Assembly (NCBI GenBank): GCA_027924585.1
Contig: BSBM01000036.1
Span: 4,953,001-5,017,000, forward strand
Direction: 5' to 3'
Source: Larix kaempferi
Lineage: Eukaryota > Streptophyta > Pinopsida > Pinales > Pinaceae
DNA length: 64,000 bases
The notes beneath the pieces were generated by a model, which was not told the DNA's origin, searched no databases, and worked only from the letters and a program-made list of their open reading frames with translations. Position 1 is the stretch's first letter. The number at the start of each line of letters is the position of its first letter. A program made the translations under genes and the position numbers. Below are positions 10,665-21,581 of this stretch, in pieces.

Positions 10665-12708
10665 TGTTACATCGTAATCTTCCACCCTGTGAGCATCAAC
10701 ATTATTTGGCCTGTAGGATCCATTTCAATGACTCATATCCACTTATATCCTTCAGACACTATTTTGCCCTATTTTTATTCCTACCCGCATGTTGCATCAT
10801 TATAGCATGCGTACCCGTGAGTTGCATCACTATAGCCCGCGGGTATCAAGTAAAATGGTAAAAATCACTATTTATTACTTTTTGCTCCCAAAAAGTGGTC
10901 ATTGGGTGACCTTTGGTCCTCCATCTGCCCAAGTAACGCCTCGATGTGTCCTTTCACCTACCTTTGAGAGGACTATATATTGAGCACATATGGCTTATAG
11001 ACGGGAGAAAGAAGAGAATAGCAAGAGAACTCTAGTGGATTTTTTCCCTATCTTGAGTCTACACTCATTGATCCTTGTAGTTGTGAACCCTTTATGTTGA
11101 CCTTCCAAACTCCTATCTAGTTTGAGTTTTCCATTCATGGAGGATTGAAGTGGTGGAGGCACAAGTGGATTGATCTAGATCTTGGTTCAGATTGGTTGCC
11201 GGCAAGAGGTCATATCACTTTGTACTTCTTCTTGTTTATTAATAGAAATACTCATATTCTCGTCCATTAATGTTGTAAATGTTGTTTATCTCACATTGGT
11301 TTGCATTTACTTGTTGTATCATGGGCCATTGTTATTGATAATGTTAATGTCATTTATATATTATATGTACTTGTTGGATATTGGCTGTCAAGACTAATTT
11401 GCAGATTTCAAGTGCATGGATTGAAAGCTCCAACGGGGATCTACATTAAACGTTTGAATCGAGGTTGGTTACATTTCTCCATTATCTTAACATTGTCATT
11501 TATAATAGCATTACTTTGAGAATTGAGTTGATTTCTAGTATGAATAGGCAGTACGTAGTGAATACATGTCATAAGTGATCATAGCCATGATATCAGATTG
11601 TTGTACTATATCGACATGTATTCAGGGATACTATTGTATTATGACGAGTGAGCTGCTCTTTCCACTTGTGTCTCCATCACTCCACTTCTGAGTTTTATAA
11701 TGTATTTCGATCATCGTAGCATCAGTCTCTGACCTCACACATTAGGGGGCATCTGTTACATCATAATCTTCCACCCTGTGAGCATCAACATTATTTTGCC
11801 TATAGGATCCATTTCAGTGACTCAGATCCACTTCTATCCTTCAGACACTATTTTTCCCTATTTTTATTTCTACCCGCATTTTGCATCATTATAGCATACA
11901 TACCCACGAGTTGCATCATTATAGCATACGTACCCACGAGTTGCATCACTATAGCCCGCGGGTATCAAGTAAAATGGTAAAAATCACTATTTATTACTGT
12001 TTACTCCCAAAAAGCGGTCATTGAGTGACCTTTGGCCCTCCATCTGCCCGAGTAACGCCTCGATGTGTCCTTTCACCTACCTTTGAGAGGACTATATATT
12101 GAGCACATATGGATTATGGACGAGAGAAAGAAGAGAATAGCAAGAGAACTCTAGCGGATTTTTTCCCTATCTTGAGTCTACACTCATTGATCTTTGTAGT
12201 TGTGAACCCTTTATGTTCACCTTCCAAACTCCTATCTAGTTTGATTTTTCCATTCATGGAGGATTGAAGTGGTGGAGGCACAAGTGGATTGATCCAGATC
12301 TTGGTTCAGATTGGTTGCCGGCAAGAGGTCGTATCACTTTGTACTTCTTGCTTATTAATAGAAATACTCATATTCTCGTCCATTAATGTTGTAAATGTTG
12401 TTTATCTTACATTGGGTTGCATTTATTTGTTATATCATGGGCCATTGTTATTGATAATGTTAATGTCATTTATATATTATATGTACTTGTTGGATATTGG
12501 CTGTCAAGACTAATTTACAGATTTCAAGTACATGGATTGAAAGCTCCAACGGGGATCTACATCAAACATTTGGATCGAGGTTGGTTACATGTCTCCATTA
12601 TCTTAACATTGTCATTTATAATAGCATTGCTTTGAGAATTGAGTTGATTTCTGGTAGTCATCTGTCTGTTGTGGTATTCCCAAGCCATAGTGAGTTTTCT
12701 CCAACACA
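10665..12708 (+). mobile_element. Shrunken Tat-A relative nested in the Tat-A leader
   Basis: Two LTRs of a second Tat-A subtype (10665-11540 and 11755-12708) flank only 214 bp of internal sequence. The flanks GCCCT (10660-10664) and ACCCT (12709-12713) look like a 5-bp target duplication with one mismatch. The left LTR has lost its last 160 bp or so, and the internal remnant is only the end of a Tat-A 3' region with its polypurine tract (ATTAGGGGGCATC before 11755). The simplest reading is an insertion into the outer Tat-A leader that then lost its coding region. Each LTR holds the box ACTATATATTGAGC. Confidence 0.75.
11881..11955 (+). repeat. 30-bp tandem repeat in LTR
   Basis: Units 11881-11910 and 11911-11940 are direct copies beginning TTGCATCATTATAGCATAC, followed by a partial third. 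The sister LTR at 10665 has one full unit fewer. Confidence 0.8.
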
Positions 12709-12713
12709 ACCCT

Positions 12714-13062
12714 TTGCATGCAGTGAAGCCTCGGAACCTTTATAACTGATTTTGTTACCTCCGGATATAGTTTGGGAGTCTCAAGCCTCTCCTAGGCGAG
12801 AAATACTGGTAGTAGTTTCGGGAGCTCATTTAGCCACTCTGTTTGTGTGCTCTTAGCTATAGTTTCTCTAAGTGTGTGCTCTTGATTTTTTGTTTTTGAT
12901 CGATAGTTTGGCAGTTAGGAGATGCTTTGACTTTATAGTCTCTCCAGAGATATCATGGCGCAGAGTCCTTCTCTCTGCCAATCTCGTCAGTTGGCTGGCT
13001 TACCGGTTGTCGAGATTACACGCCGTGTTGATAGGGGACGCTAGAAGGCCCCCTCCAAGTCT
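12714..13062 (+). other. Tat-A leader, remainder upstream of gag
   Basis: These 350 bp join the leader left of the nested relative to gag. An open frame at 12872-13300 overlaps the start of gag in another frame and has no motif; I do not call it. Nothing else is seen. Confidence 0.5.
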
Positions 13063-15797
13063 TTGGATTCTTACGAATCATATCGTACTGACTTCATGGC
13101 TACACATTTGGGCACGGGAGAAATCCCTACGACTCCATCAGGTAGATTCGAACACACTTCAGACACCCCTACTCCTAGAGAGGCGTGGGGGGGTGATCCA
13201 CCCGAGACCCAACCTAGTTTGTTTGGTCCGTATCCACCCGAGACCCAACCTATTTTGTTTGGTCTGGATCCACCCAAGCATGACCCATTCGATCCTTTGA
13301 ATCCACATGATTTTCGATATGGGATGCCCGAGTTACATGATGACATAGGTCCTATGACCAACGCTACCCTGTTCTCTTTTGGTATTCCTGATTACAACAC
13401 AGTTGATCCTTCTACTATATTTGGTAGTCATGCTGGCACTAGTCATGGTGTTAGAAACACTGCACCCACTGGGGGAAATACCCTTGCTGGGGGCACCACA
13501 TTTTCCACTCATACACATAGTATGGGTACCGGTCATATCCCTCCTAACAATGCAAATGTTGGAGGAAGGCCGCCTCCTAGGACTACCCATCCTAATAGGA
13601 ACAATGTTCGCAATACGAATCGCCATCCACAATACAATACACATGCCTCTACCCGTCAACTGAGGACCACGTTCCCAAATGTTAAAAATCCTCCTAATAA
13701 TGGGGGTGGACACATACCGTATACTTTTACGTCTGCTACCGCTACTCGTAATGCTAATGTAGGAGGTGGGAATATACCTTATACTCATGGTCACAACACC
13801 CTCGTTCTTGCTACTAGTAATGCCAGCGTTGGGGTTGGGAATACATCTCATACTTATGGTCACCACACGACTGCTCATGCTACTAATAATGCTTATGTAG
13901 GGGGTGGGAACATACCTTATAATCATGGTCATTACAACACGGTTGCCTCTACAAATAATACGTATATGCCCCATAATTATGGTGGTAACCCCTACTATAA
14001 TATAGTCGGTGCTGGCTCTCATTACAACCCACCTCGATATGGTGCTCAAAATGCATATATACCTGCTTACTCTCACACGGGTCAGGTTGGAGGAGGTTAT
14101 CAACCTTATGGATATGGTCAAGATTATGGTCTACCAGGTCCATATAATCAACATTTTAATGGTCATGGTCAAGCTTATGGTCCATCTTATCCTTCGAGTT
14201 CATACAATCAACCTTTTATGGGAGCTTACAATCAAGCTTTCCAGCCGCAGCTCCCGTTCCTTGCTCGATTGAACCTTCTGGATCTTTCAAAGCTCATGAA
14301 TGATCCGGTGTGTCACAATCCTAATTGGCCTCCGGTCCCTACCAATATCCCTTCGTACATTCCCAAGTTTGAGGGGAAGAGTGGTGAGGATCCGGGTGAC
14401 CACGTCATGACCTTTCACCTTTGGTGCTCATCCAACTCATTGAATCACAATTCCGTTCCTTTGAGACTATTTCAACGCACCCTCACGGGGGCAGCCGAAA
14501 AGTGGTATGTCAAGTTTCCTGGGGGAACTCATAGGGGTTTCGATGAGATAGCTTTGGTTTTCTTGGATCTTTTCCAGTTGTCGGTTTGTTACGATACTGG
14601 TACTGAAATTTTGTCTACCTTCCGCTAGAATAAGGCCACACATATTTCTGACCACGTTCAAGAGTGGCATCGACGGAAGGGGTTAATGAAAGCCAACATT
14701 CCTCCAAATTTTATGTTGGAATGGTTTCTCAAGTCTTTACTTCCATATATTTCTAAGGATGTTTCAATGTCCGACATCGTGATTGAGGAACAAGCCATCT
14801 TGATCTACTATATTCTCAGTCTGGCATCTTGTACGACATTATTCCTGACGCACCGCGAACACGACATGAGCCCAAGTCAGTTCCTGGACCACATGCTGAT
14901 GGCATTATGGGATATACAAGTACTCAACCTGTATATTTGGTTTCTAATCAAATGCAAAATTTGTCGCTTAACTAGTCTACTCCCGGACAGGTTTACACCT
15001 TGTCCACTTCCACCCCATTGTCCGATGTACATGTTGTGCAATTGAAGAACCCATCAGGTAACCAGCAACCTGGTGGTAAGAAGAAGGGGAGAAACAACCG
15101 TAAGGGTGGAAACAATGGGAACAATAATAGTAATCACAATACTCCTTGCAAAGAGAACACCAACCCTCCTCAAGAAGGCAGAAATGTTGGTGGGGACCGT
15201 AAACCTAGGTGTAAGGTGAAATTCCCTTGCAAGCTTTGTGGGGAAGATCATCTTACTCACTTGTTTCCTCGAATCGAAGAAGCATCGAAGCATATTGCAC
15301 AGAGCCCATCTGTGTTGAAAGATCCCCTTCCTCATCATCAGAACATGGCTTCGCATGCTCCCTCTACTGTTTATGGACCTAATGAGACTGCAACGTATTC
15401 CTCCAATACTAGTGGCTATGGATGTGTGAATATGGTCCAATCAGAGGTTAGTGTTGCTACTCGTCAATGCGATTATGGTGCACCACAACAGAATATGGGG
15501 AATGAGCCTCCCCCTACTCCTGATAATTCCTTGCATATTGAGAATCCCTCTACTATGCCGCGGATACCGAAAGGTGTTCTCAAGCACTCTATGCATAATC
15601 CCAATGCTCGAGCCGCCCATAACTACTCTATTGTAGAATATTTGGGTCAAACTCCGTGTGCCATGTCGGCTCTTGAAGTTTTACAGGCGTGTTTTTCTCA
15701 AAGGCATGCCCTTTTGAGTGCTTTAGGATTTCAATATGGGGGAAGTCCCAACGTTATTAAGTTTGATACTACTGGCGTTCAACCTCGCTTACCTTAA
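13063..15797 (+). pseudogene. Tat-A gag
   Basis: Gag forms the virus-like particle and binds element RNA. The first ORF starts at the ATG at 13063 and is open for 521 codons. Its N-terminal 390 residues are low-complexity, rich in Gly, Asn, Tyr, His and Thr, with a 23-residue repeat (NANVGGGNIPYTHGH-like) at about residues 225-300, followed by a Tyr/Gly/Gln-rich stretch (YQPYGYGQDYGLPGPYNQ). The retrotransposon gag core follows (IPKFEGKSGEDPGDHVMTFH, LRLFQRTLTGAAEKWY). A TAG at 14626 interrupts the core, which continues through ISDHVQEW and WFLKSLLPYISKDV. After a frame change, 15000-15797 holds the Asn/Lys-rich RNA-binding part and a knuckle-like CKLCGEDHLTHLF in which the last Cys is Phe. 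It is broken and cannot make full-length Gag. Confidence 0.85.
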
Positions 15798-15800
15798 CAC

Positions 15801-17546
15801 GTGGTTTTTCAAATCCATGTGGAGTGCCTTGAGAATTTCGTCAAGAGAACGGTGGTTGACGAAGGCGCTTCTGCGTCAGTAATGTCTTTATATTGTTGGA
15901 AAGCCATTAGATCTCCTCCCTTATCCACGTCTAGGACCATGCTCACTACATTTGACAGTCGATCATTTAAGCCGCATGGGATTCTTCCTTCCCTTATTGT
16001 CCGCTTGGGTGGGAAATCTGTGCCTATTGAAGTCGAGGTGGTTGATGCGCCCATCGACTACAACCTTCTACTGGGTAGGAATTGGATGTACGCTATGAAA
16101 GAGGTCGCGTCTATTGTGTTCAAATTTATTTTCTTTCCACACGAAGGAAATATTGTGACAGTTGACCAGCTAGATTTCGTTAGTCCTTATTCCACAACAT
16201 CCACGGGATCAGTAGTCCCGCAAGTTACAGATTCGCAGCCGGCAACTGGGAACATGGGTGTCGGATTGTACCCTTCATTTATGGGATCTTATGATTTCCC
16301 TTCACCCATTAATTTTATTGGAACCATTTCTGAGAATGTGTCTCCTCCATTAAATAATGTATCATTCTGGACTTCATATTTTGATGATCCATGGACCTTA
16401 CCATCCATGAATTCCATGTCTAGAGACATTGTGCACGTTGGAATGGCTATGCCACTGTCTGCTGTTGAGCTTGCATATCATGATATTCAACAAGCCACTG
16501 CAGAGCCAGATCTCCCCTCTTCACGGACAGAGGAGGAATATCCCGTTATGCTGCCGGAATGGGCAGTCGACTCGTCTTGTTCGCACGATTTCCCTGATAC
16601 TAATTTACCTTTGGATGAAGATATTATCGAGGCCATGTGTGGTAGTGAGAGACCTTGGGAGGACATGCATCATCGCTCTTATTTTCTTCCCAACCTCAAT
16701 CTCGCCGAGCAAGAAGAGTTTAGGACAACTCTTTCCAAGATGGTTGGTCACCCTGTGGCTCCTCTGGTTTCACATGGGATTTACGCGGAGGGGAACATGG
16801 CTAATGTTTCCCCGACTATATCGATCAACATCTCTCACACTCCCGGAAATATTGAGAATGTTTACATCGATGATGATTTCTCTTCTGAGGAGGTTTCCAT
16901 TTACACCGAATTGTTTACAGAACTTCAGGAAGCTTTCTCCTGGTCATGTGAGAAGATGCCAGGGATAGACCCCAGTATTGTCGAGCACGAGATTAGAACA
17001 TATCCTCATGCTAAACCGGTTCAACAACGTCTTCGTGCTATTAACCCTAGGAAGGCAGTTGCTATCAAGGCAGAGGTGGAGAAACTGCTCAAGGCTGGTT
17101 TTATCTACCCCATTCCCATTACCAAATGGGTGTCAAACCCCATTCCTGTGGATAAGAAGCAGGGAACGATCCGTGTATGCACTGATTTTAGAGACCTGAA
17201 CCGTGCATGTTCGAAAGACAATTTCCCCACTCCATTCATAGATCAGATCTTGGATGCCTGTGCGAGAAGTGAAATTTTTTCGATCATGGACAGATTTTTG
17301 GGGTATAACCAGATTCAGATCAAACCCGAGGACCAACATAAGACTACTTTCATTTGTCCTTGGGGTACATTTTCATACCGAAAAATTCCCTTCGGCCTTA
17401 AAAACGTTGGAGTTACGTTTCAGTGTGCCATGACCTATGCCTTTCATGACCTTAAACGTATAATGGAGGTTTTCTTGGATGATCTTGTGGGCCATTCTCA
17501 AAAGAGAGTGGACCACCCCAAGCACCTCCGTTTGATTCTTGAATGA
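15801..17546 (+). pseudogene. Tat-A protease and reverse transcriptase
   Basis: This is an open stretch of 581 codons holding the aspartic protease and most of RT. Protease: VDEGASASVMSLYCWKA at residues 16-32 with the Tat-type DEGA active site, then VPIEVEVVDAPIDYNLLLGR. A spacer of about 270 residues includes PWEDMHHRSYFLPN, a motif shared with Tat-B. RT: LKAGFIYPI, SNPIPVDKKQGTIRVCTDFR, FPTPFIDQILDACA, GYNQIQI and the catalytic FLDD near residue 561. No zinc knuckle lies in the spacer, unlike Tat-B. The frame ends at a TGA where CGA is expected. It follows gag after a TAA, in a different frame. Confidence 0.85.
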
Positions 17547-18505
17547 TGTATACGCTACAAGCTTTGATTGAATCCAAATAAATGCATCTTCACTGTGAGG
17601 ATAGGTCGCCTTCTAGGATTCATAGTTTCGAAAGAGGGTATCAAAGTCAATCCTATTAAAGTTAAGGCAATACTTCAGTTGCCTCCTTCGCGCAACTTAT
17701 TACAACTTCAGAGCCTCCAAGGGAGAGCTACTTTTCTACATTGCTTTGTGGTGAATTATGCTATTCCTACCAAAGGTTTCGCGTGCTTTTTGAAGAAAGA
17801 CACACCGTTTATCTGGGATGAGCGAGCCCAGCAGTCTTTCGATGCTCTTAAGAAAGATTTGGTATCAGCCCCTTTCCTTAGTCCACCCGACTTCGCAAGA
17901 GATTTTATACTTTATGTGGCTACGTCTCAAGAGATGATTGTCATGGTCTTATTTCAGGTTGATGATGTGCTCGTGGAGCACGTGATCTATTATCTTAGTC
18001 AAAATCTCGTAGACGTTGAGCTGAGATATACTCACATGGAAAAGTTGGCACTTGCAACTGTTCATGCAGTCCAAAGGTTACGGCACTGTATCATGCCTAG
18101 GAAGACCACAATCATAGTGCATATCAATCCGTTTCAGTTCGTGATATCACGACATCTTATAGGGGGAAGTACAATAAATGGATTGTGATCCTTCAGAAGT
18201 TTGATCTCGATTTTGCTTCGACGAAGTCGGTGAAATCCTTGGTCTTTGCTGAGCTTATGTTGGACCTTCTGCGACTTGATGAGGATGTTTTCCATGAACA
18301 TTCCTTTGTGGATGAACATGTATTTCTTATCTCGTCAGAGGACCCTTGGTATGGGGATATCATCGTATATCTCCAAAATTTGAAGTTTCCTTCGCATTAT
18401 TCACGAGATGATCAACGGCGTGTGAAACACCACACTAAAAATTATACTATCGTCGACGAAATTTGTATCGTTGAGGAAATGATTCTATTCTTCGTCGTTG
18501 CTTGA
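17547..18505 (+). pseudogene. Tat-A RT thumb and first RNase H (degenerate)
   Basis: After two TGA stops at about 17543-17567 the reading continues with LNPNKCIF, GRLLGFIVSKEGI, LLQLQSLQGRATFL and FIWDERAQQSFDALKK, the RT connection and Ty3-type RNase H. The usual first catalytic Asp position reads LYVATSQEM, so the Asp is absent. In Tat elements this RNase H is generally degenerate and a second, archaeal-type RNase H is present, which fits the aRNH ORF at 19702. A TGA at about 18186 breaks the end. Confidence 0.75.
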
Positions 18506-19589
18506 CTCACAAAGAAGCGAAGCGTGTGCTTAATGATTGCCATGCTGGGGCATGTGGTGGTCACTTATCTGGGCTTGCTACAACCAAACACATTATGTGA
18601 GCTAGTTACTTTTGGCCTTCGATCTTTAAATATTGTATAAATGCTATGAAGAGATGTCACCCTTGTCGGGTGTTTTCTCAGAATATACACTCGCATCCAG
18701 CGCCCCTTCATTCAGTCATCACCGTCGGTCCCTTCACCAAGTTGGGGGTGGATTTCATGGATTGAAAAACAGCTTCGGCTAGGGGCATCAGCATATCATA
18801 GTGGTCATGGACTACTTTTCCAAATGGGCTGAGGCCATGCCTACCATAAAAGTCGATGGTGCTACAGCAGCCCATTTCATATTCAATCGGATTATTACTC
18901 GGTTCAGTATTCTGAAAGATATTGTCATTGACCATGGCAGTCACTTTCAGAACAAAATGATGGAGAATTTGTCACTCAAGCTTGGGTTTCATCAAGAACA
19001 CTCATCTTCTTACTATTCCCAAGCGAATGGTCAAGTTGAAGCAGTCAATAAGTCTTTAAAGACCATTCTCCAACGTACCATCCAACAAAGTAAGAACAAC
19101 TGGCATATTATGTTATAACCTGCTTTGTGGGCGTATCGAACCGCAGTCAAGACTACCACCAGGTTCTCACCATTTCAGCTAGTACACGGTGTGGAGTCTA
19201 TTTTACCGATTGAATGCGAAATCCCTTCGCTAAAAATAGCCATAGAGATCCTCCCTGATACGTTGGGTATTGAGAAATGTTTAATCCACCTTGAGCAGCT
19301 TGACGAGCAGGGTCGAGATGTCGTCGTGGCTATAGATGCCATTAAACATCGTGTCAAGGTTCAGTACAATAGGTATGTCTGTCCTCGATAATATGTTGAA
19401 GGTGACTTGGTCCTCTTATATGACCAAGCTAAAGAACCCCTGGGGGCAGGCAAGTTTAACCCCATGTGGCACGGTCCTTACATCGTGAGGCGTGTCCTGT
19501 AAAAGGGAGCCTATGAATTAGAATATTATGAGGGGAATGTCTTGAAAGAGCCTATAAATGGGATCTACCTCAAGCGGTATTACGCTTGA
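18506..19589 (+). pseudogene. Tat-A integrase
   Basis: Integrase inserts the cDNA into host DNA. The zinc-binding part is visible at 18510-18680 (H...CHAGACGGHLSG, then C-x2-C as HPCRVF). The catalytic core follows: D in the block before HQHIIVVMDYFSKWAEAMP, D in IVIDHGSHFQN (about 18930) and E in ANGQVEAVNKSLKTILQRT (about 19040). The C-terminal part includes PFQLVHGVESILPIECE, GDLVLLYDQ and INGIYLKRYYA, ending at the TGA 19587-19589. At least five in-frame stops break it (for example 18598, 18763, 19118, 19391, 19500). The open part at 18801-19118 is the best preserved. Confidence 0.85.
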
Positions 19590-19701
19590 ACTTCTAGTTC
19601 GAGCTAATACTTTTGTATACTATTGTATAGTTGCTTCTGTACATAGTTTAGATTTATTTTGGTTTTCCGGGTTTGTTGATTCGCTTCCATTTGATTGACA
19701 G

Positions 19702-20127
19702 ATGTCAGCGGAATCTCCTACGTTCTTAGGATTTGCGGATCGTGCTAGCTGTCATACGCAGCATCTTGATTCTGTTGCCTAGGTTATTTATTCACCTGAC
19801 CACCTAGTTGTGTCCTTAGGAGGTGCTTGTCTTGGTCCTACATCTAACAATGTGGCTGAGTATAGTGCCATGATTGAGCTACTTCGGGATGTTATTTCGC
19901 ATGGTATCCAATTTTTAGAAGTCCGCCTGGATTCACAACTAGTTGTGTCTCAGTTGAATGGTCAGTACCGTGTGAGGGATCCTACGTTACTATGAAAATT
20001 CTTAAGGGTAAGACTCTTGGAATGACATTTTGTTTCCATTACATACATTCATCTTCCGAGAAGTTTTAATCATATATCTGATGCATATGCTAACTATGTC
20101 CTAGATTGGCATTTGTCACATTCATAA
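19702..20127 (+). pseudogene. Tat-A archaeal-type RNase H (aRNH), separate ORF after INT
   Basis: A frame of 142 codons from ATG 19702 to TAA 20125-20127, beginning 112 bp after the integrase stop. RNase H motifs in order: FADRAS (first Asp), NNVAEYSAM (Glu), VRLDSQLVVSQLNGQY (Asp) and, near the end, HLPRSFNHISDAYAN (Asp). It would degrade the RNA strand during reverse transcription in place of the degenerate first RNase H. Internal stops (TAG about 19780, TGA about 19995 and 20031) make it a pseudogene. The ATG is preceded by TTGACAG after a pyrimidine-rich stretch, as a splice acceptor would be. The same arrangement occurs in the Tat-B copy at 36155. Confidence 0.8.
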
Positions 20128-20303
20128 TGAAGCACACAAATAAATATACATTCATACATTTGTACATACACACATATAGTAGAACCAGAGAACCATAGTT
20201 TTTTATAAATAAGATGTCCAAAATGGTAGTGTCATAATACAAAACTGGAGCCCGTATCCCTAAAAAATATACATATCGATACAAAAATGGGACTCTAAGA
20301 TAT

Positions 20304-21581
20304 CTAAGCCCTACGAGGAGGCCTAGCTGTTGCCTCAGCAGGATGCGTCTGATAGTAATAATGTACTACGTTATCTATACGCTGTAGTAGTCACATCTAG
20401 TTTCTCAGTACTCCCACCACATGGCGCTACATATCCTATGGTAGATGCGCTACCTCTATACCTGGTACCATGTTGGTCATCCATGATAGGTTGACCCGCA
20501 CAGTCTCTAGTGTACGCTCTACTGCAGCACCCACTACTTCACCACCCCTGCCCCATCGACGATGTCTCGGGAAGCCCTGTGGTCTTACTGGACCCTTGTC
20601 TGCGAGAAAACAATGAAATATTAATATGTGATACTACCCCCAAAAAGATTTTTGCATTCACATTTTTAATAAAAAATCCCTAAAAATTTAATACACAAAA
20701 AACATAAAAAGAGTAACTCACCGAGGTCTCCAAACGCTGCTCCTAGCGGAAGCGACATGTCACGATCCTTACGGAAGTCTATCCCTGAATAGGGGTATTC
20801 ATCTATAGCTATGACTTGTCGGTCCCACTAGTGAAAGAACTCAACTGTGTATGGTGATTCCTGTCAGCCACCACCCTATCGTGTCAAGACCTCTGCCCAC
20901 CGGGTCAGGGCTGGGTCACGGAGACTATGAGGAGGGACTTCAACCCTCGAACTAAGCCTCGGAACTTGCTCAAAGAAGAAGCTACATAGTATACTGTCGT
21001 ATCCAAAGTTTTTTGCCTCCCCTCGCTTGCACTCTGTTAACTGATCCTTCATGGACCCCAGTAATGTTGCGCACCAGTCATATACCATGGGCCACATACA
21101 CTGTGAGGCGTAGAACATCGCCGTCCTTGAATCCTGGTGAAGAGATGCTGAACCTGTAATCCGCACAAGGGTAGCCACTATAACCTTCATGATCAGACTG
21201 ACTATGGCTCTGATGGGCACCTGACTCCCCACTATCCGAGTATTGGGAAGACAGTACCGCTCAATGTAGTCGGGAATGGTGATCCCGCCACCCAAAGAAC
21301 GAGATTGAAGGCTTGCCACTTCACCTCAACGAGACAAACCAGTAATGAAATAGATATCATCCACCTCTAAGGAAAGTATTTTCCCGTCCAAGTTGAAGTT
21401 TTGTGCATCTATGTCCCAGTACTCTATCAAATAGTGGAGCAATAGTTTTTGGGCCCTCAAACACCCTATGCTCCAAAATTTTGTAAAGCACACATGCTTG
21501 TAAAGCTTGCTATGAAGGTAAACCATTGCGAATGGCCTCATCCACAAGGTCATGCTCCCTTTCTCTCCATTCTAGAACCAT
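20304..21581 (-). pseudogene. Tat-A antisense two-exon gene (unknown function)
   Basis: On the strand opposite to pol, a gene can be read from ATG at 21581 (MVLEWREREHDL) through a frameshift at about 21520 into YLIEYWDIDAQNFNLDGK, LEVDDIYFITGLSR, a TGA in place of Arg, and a long open part (21310-20870; GGGITIPDYIERYCLPNTR, CKRGEAKNFGYDSIL, SFFFEQVPRL). Exon 1 ends at about 20722 before GTGAGT; the intron of 122 bp (20721-20600) ends CTCGCAG, and exon 2 runs to a TAG at 20304-20306. The homologous gene in Tat-B (36893-37899) has its intron at the same place and phase 1. The block LEVDDIYFITGL recalls plant mobile-domain-like proteins, but I cannot assign a family. It converges on aRNH, 176 bp apart. 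Confidence 0.7.

Noticed and set aside
12872-13300. 142-codon ORF before Tat-A gag
   Set aside because: Overlaps the gag start in another frame, with a composition like translated non-coding DNA; no homologue in Tat-B.
13333-14121. 262-codon minus-strand ORF opposite Tat-A gag
   Set aside because: Shadow of the low-complexity gag coding strand; no motif, not at the place of the conserved antisense genes.
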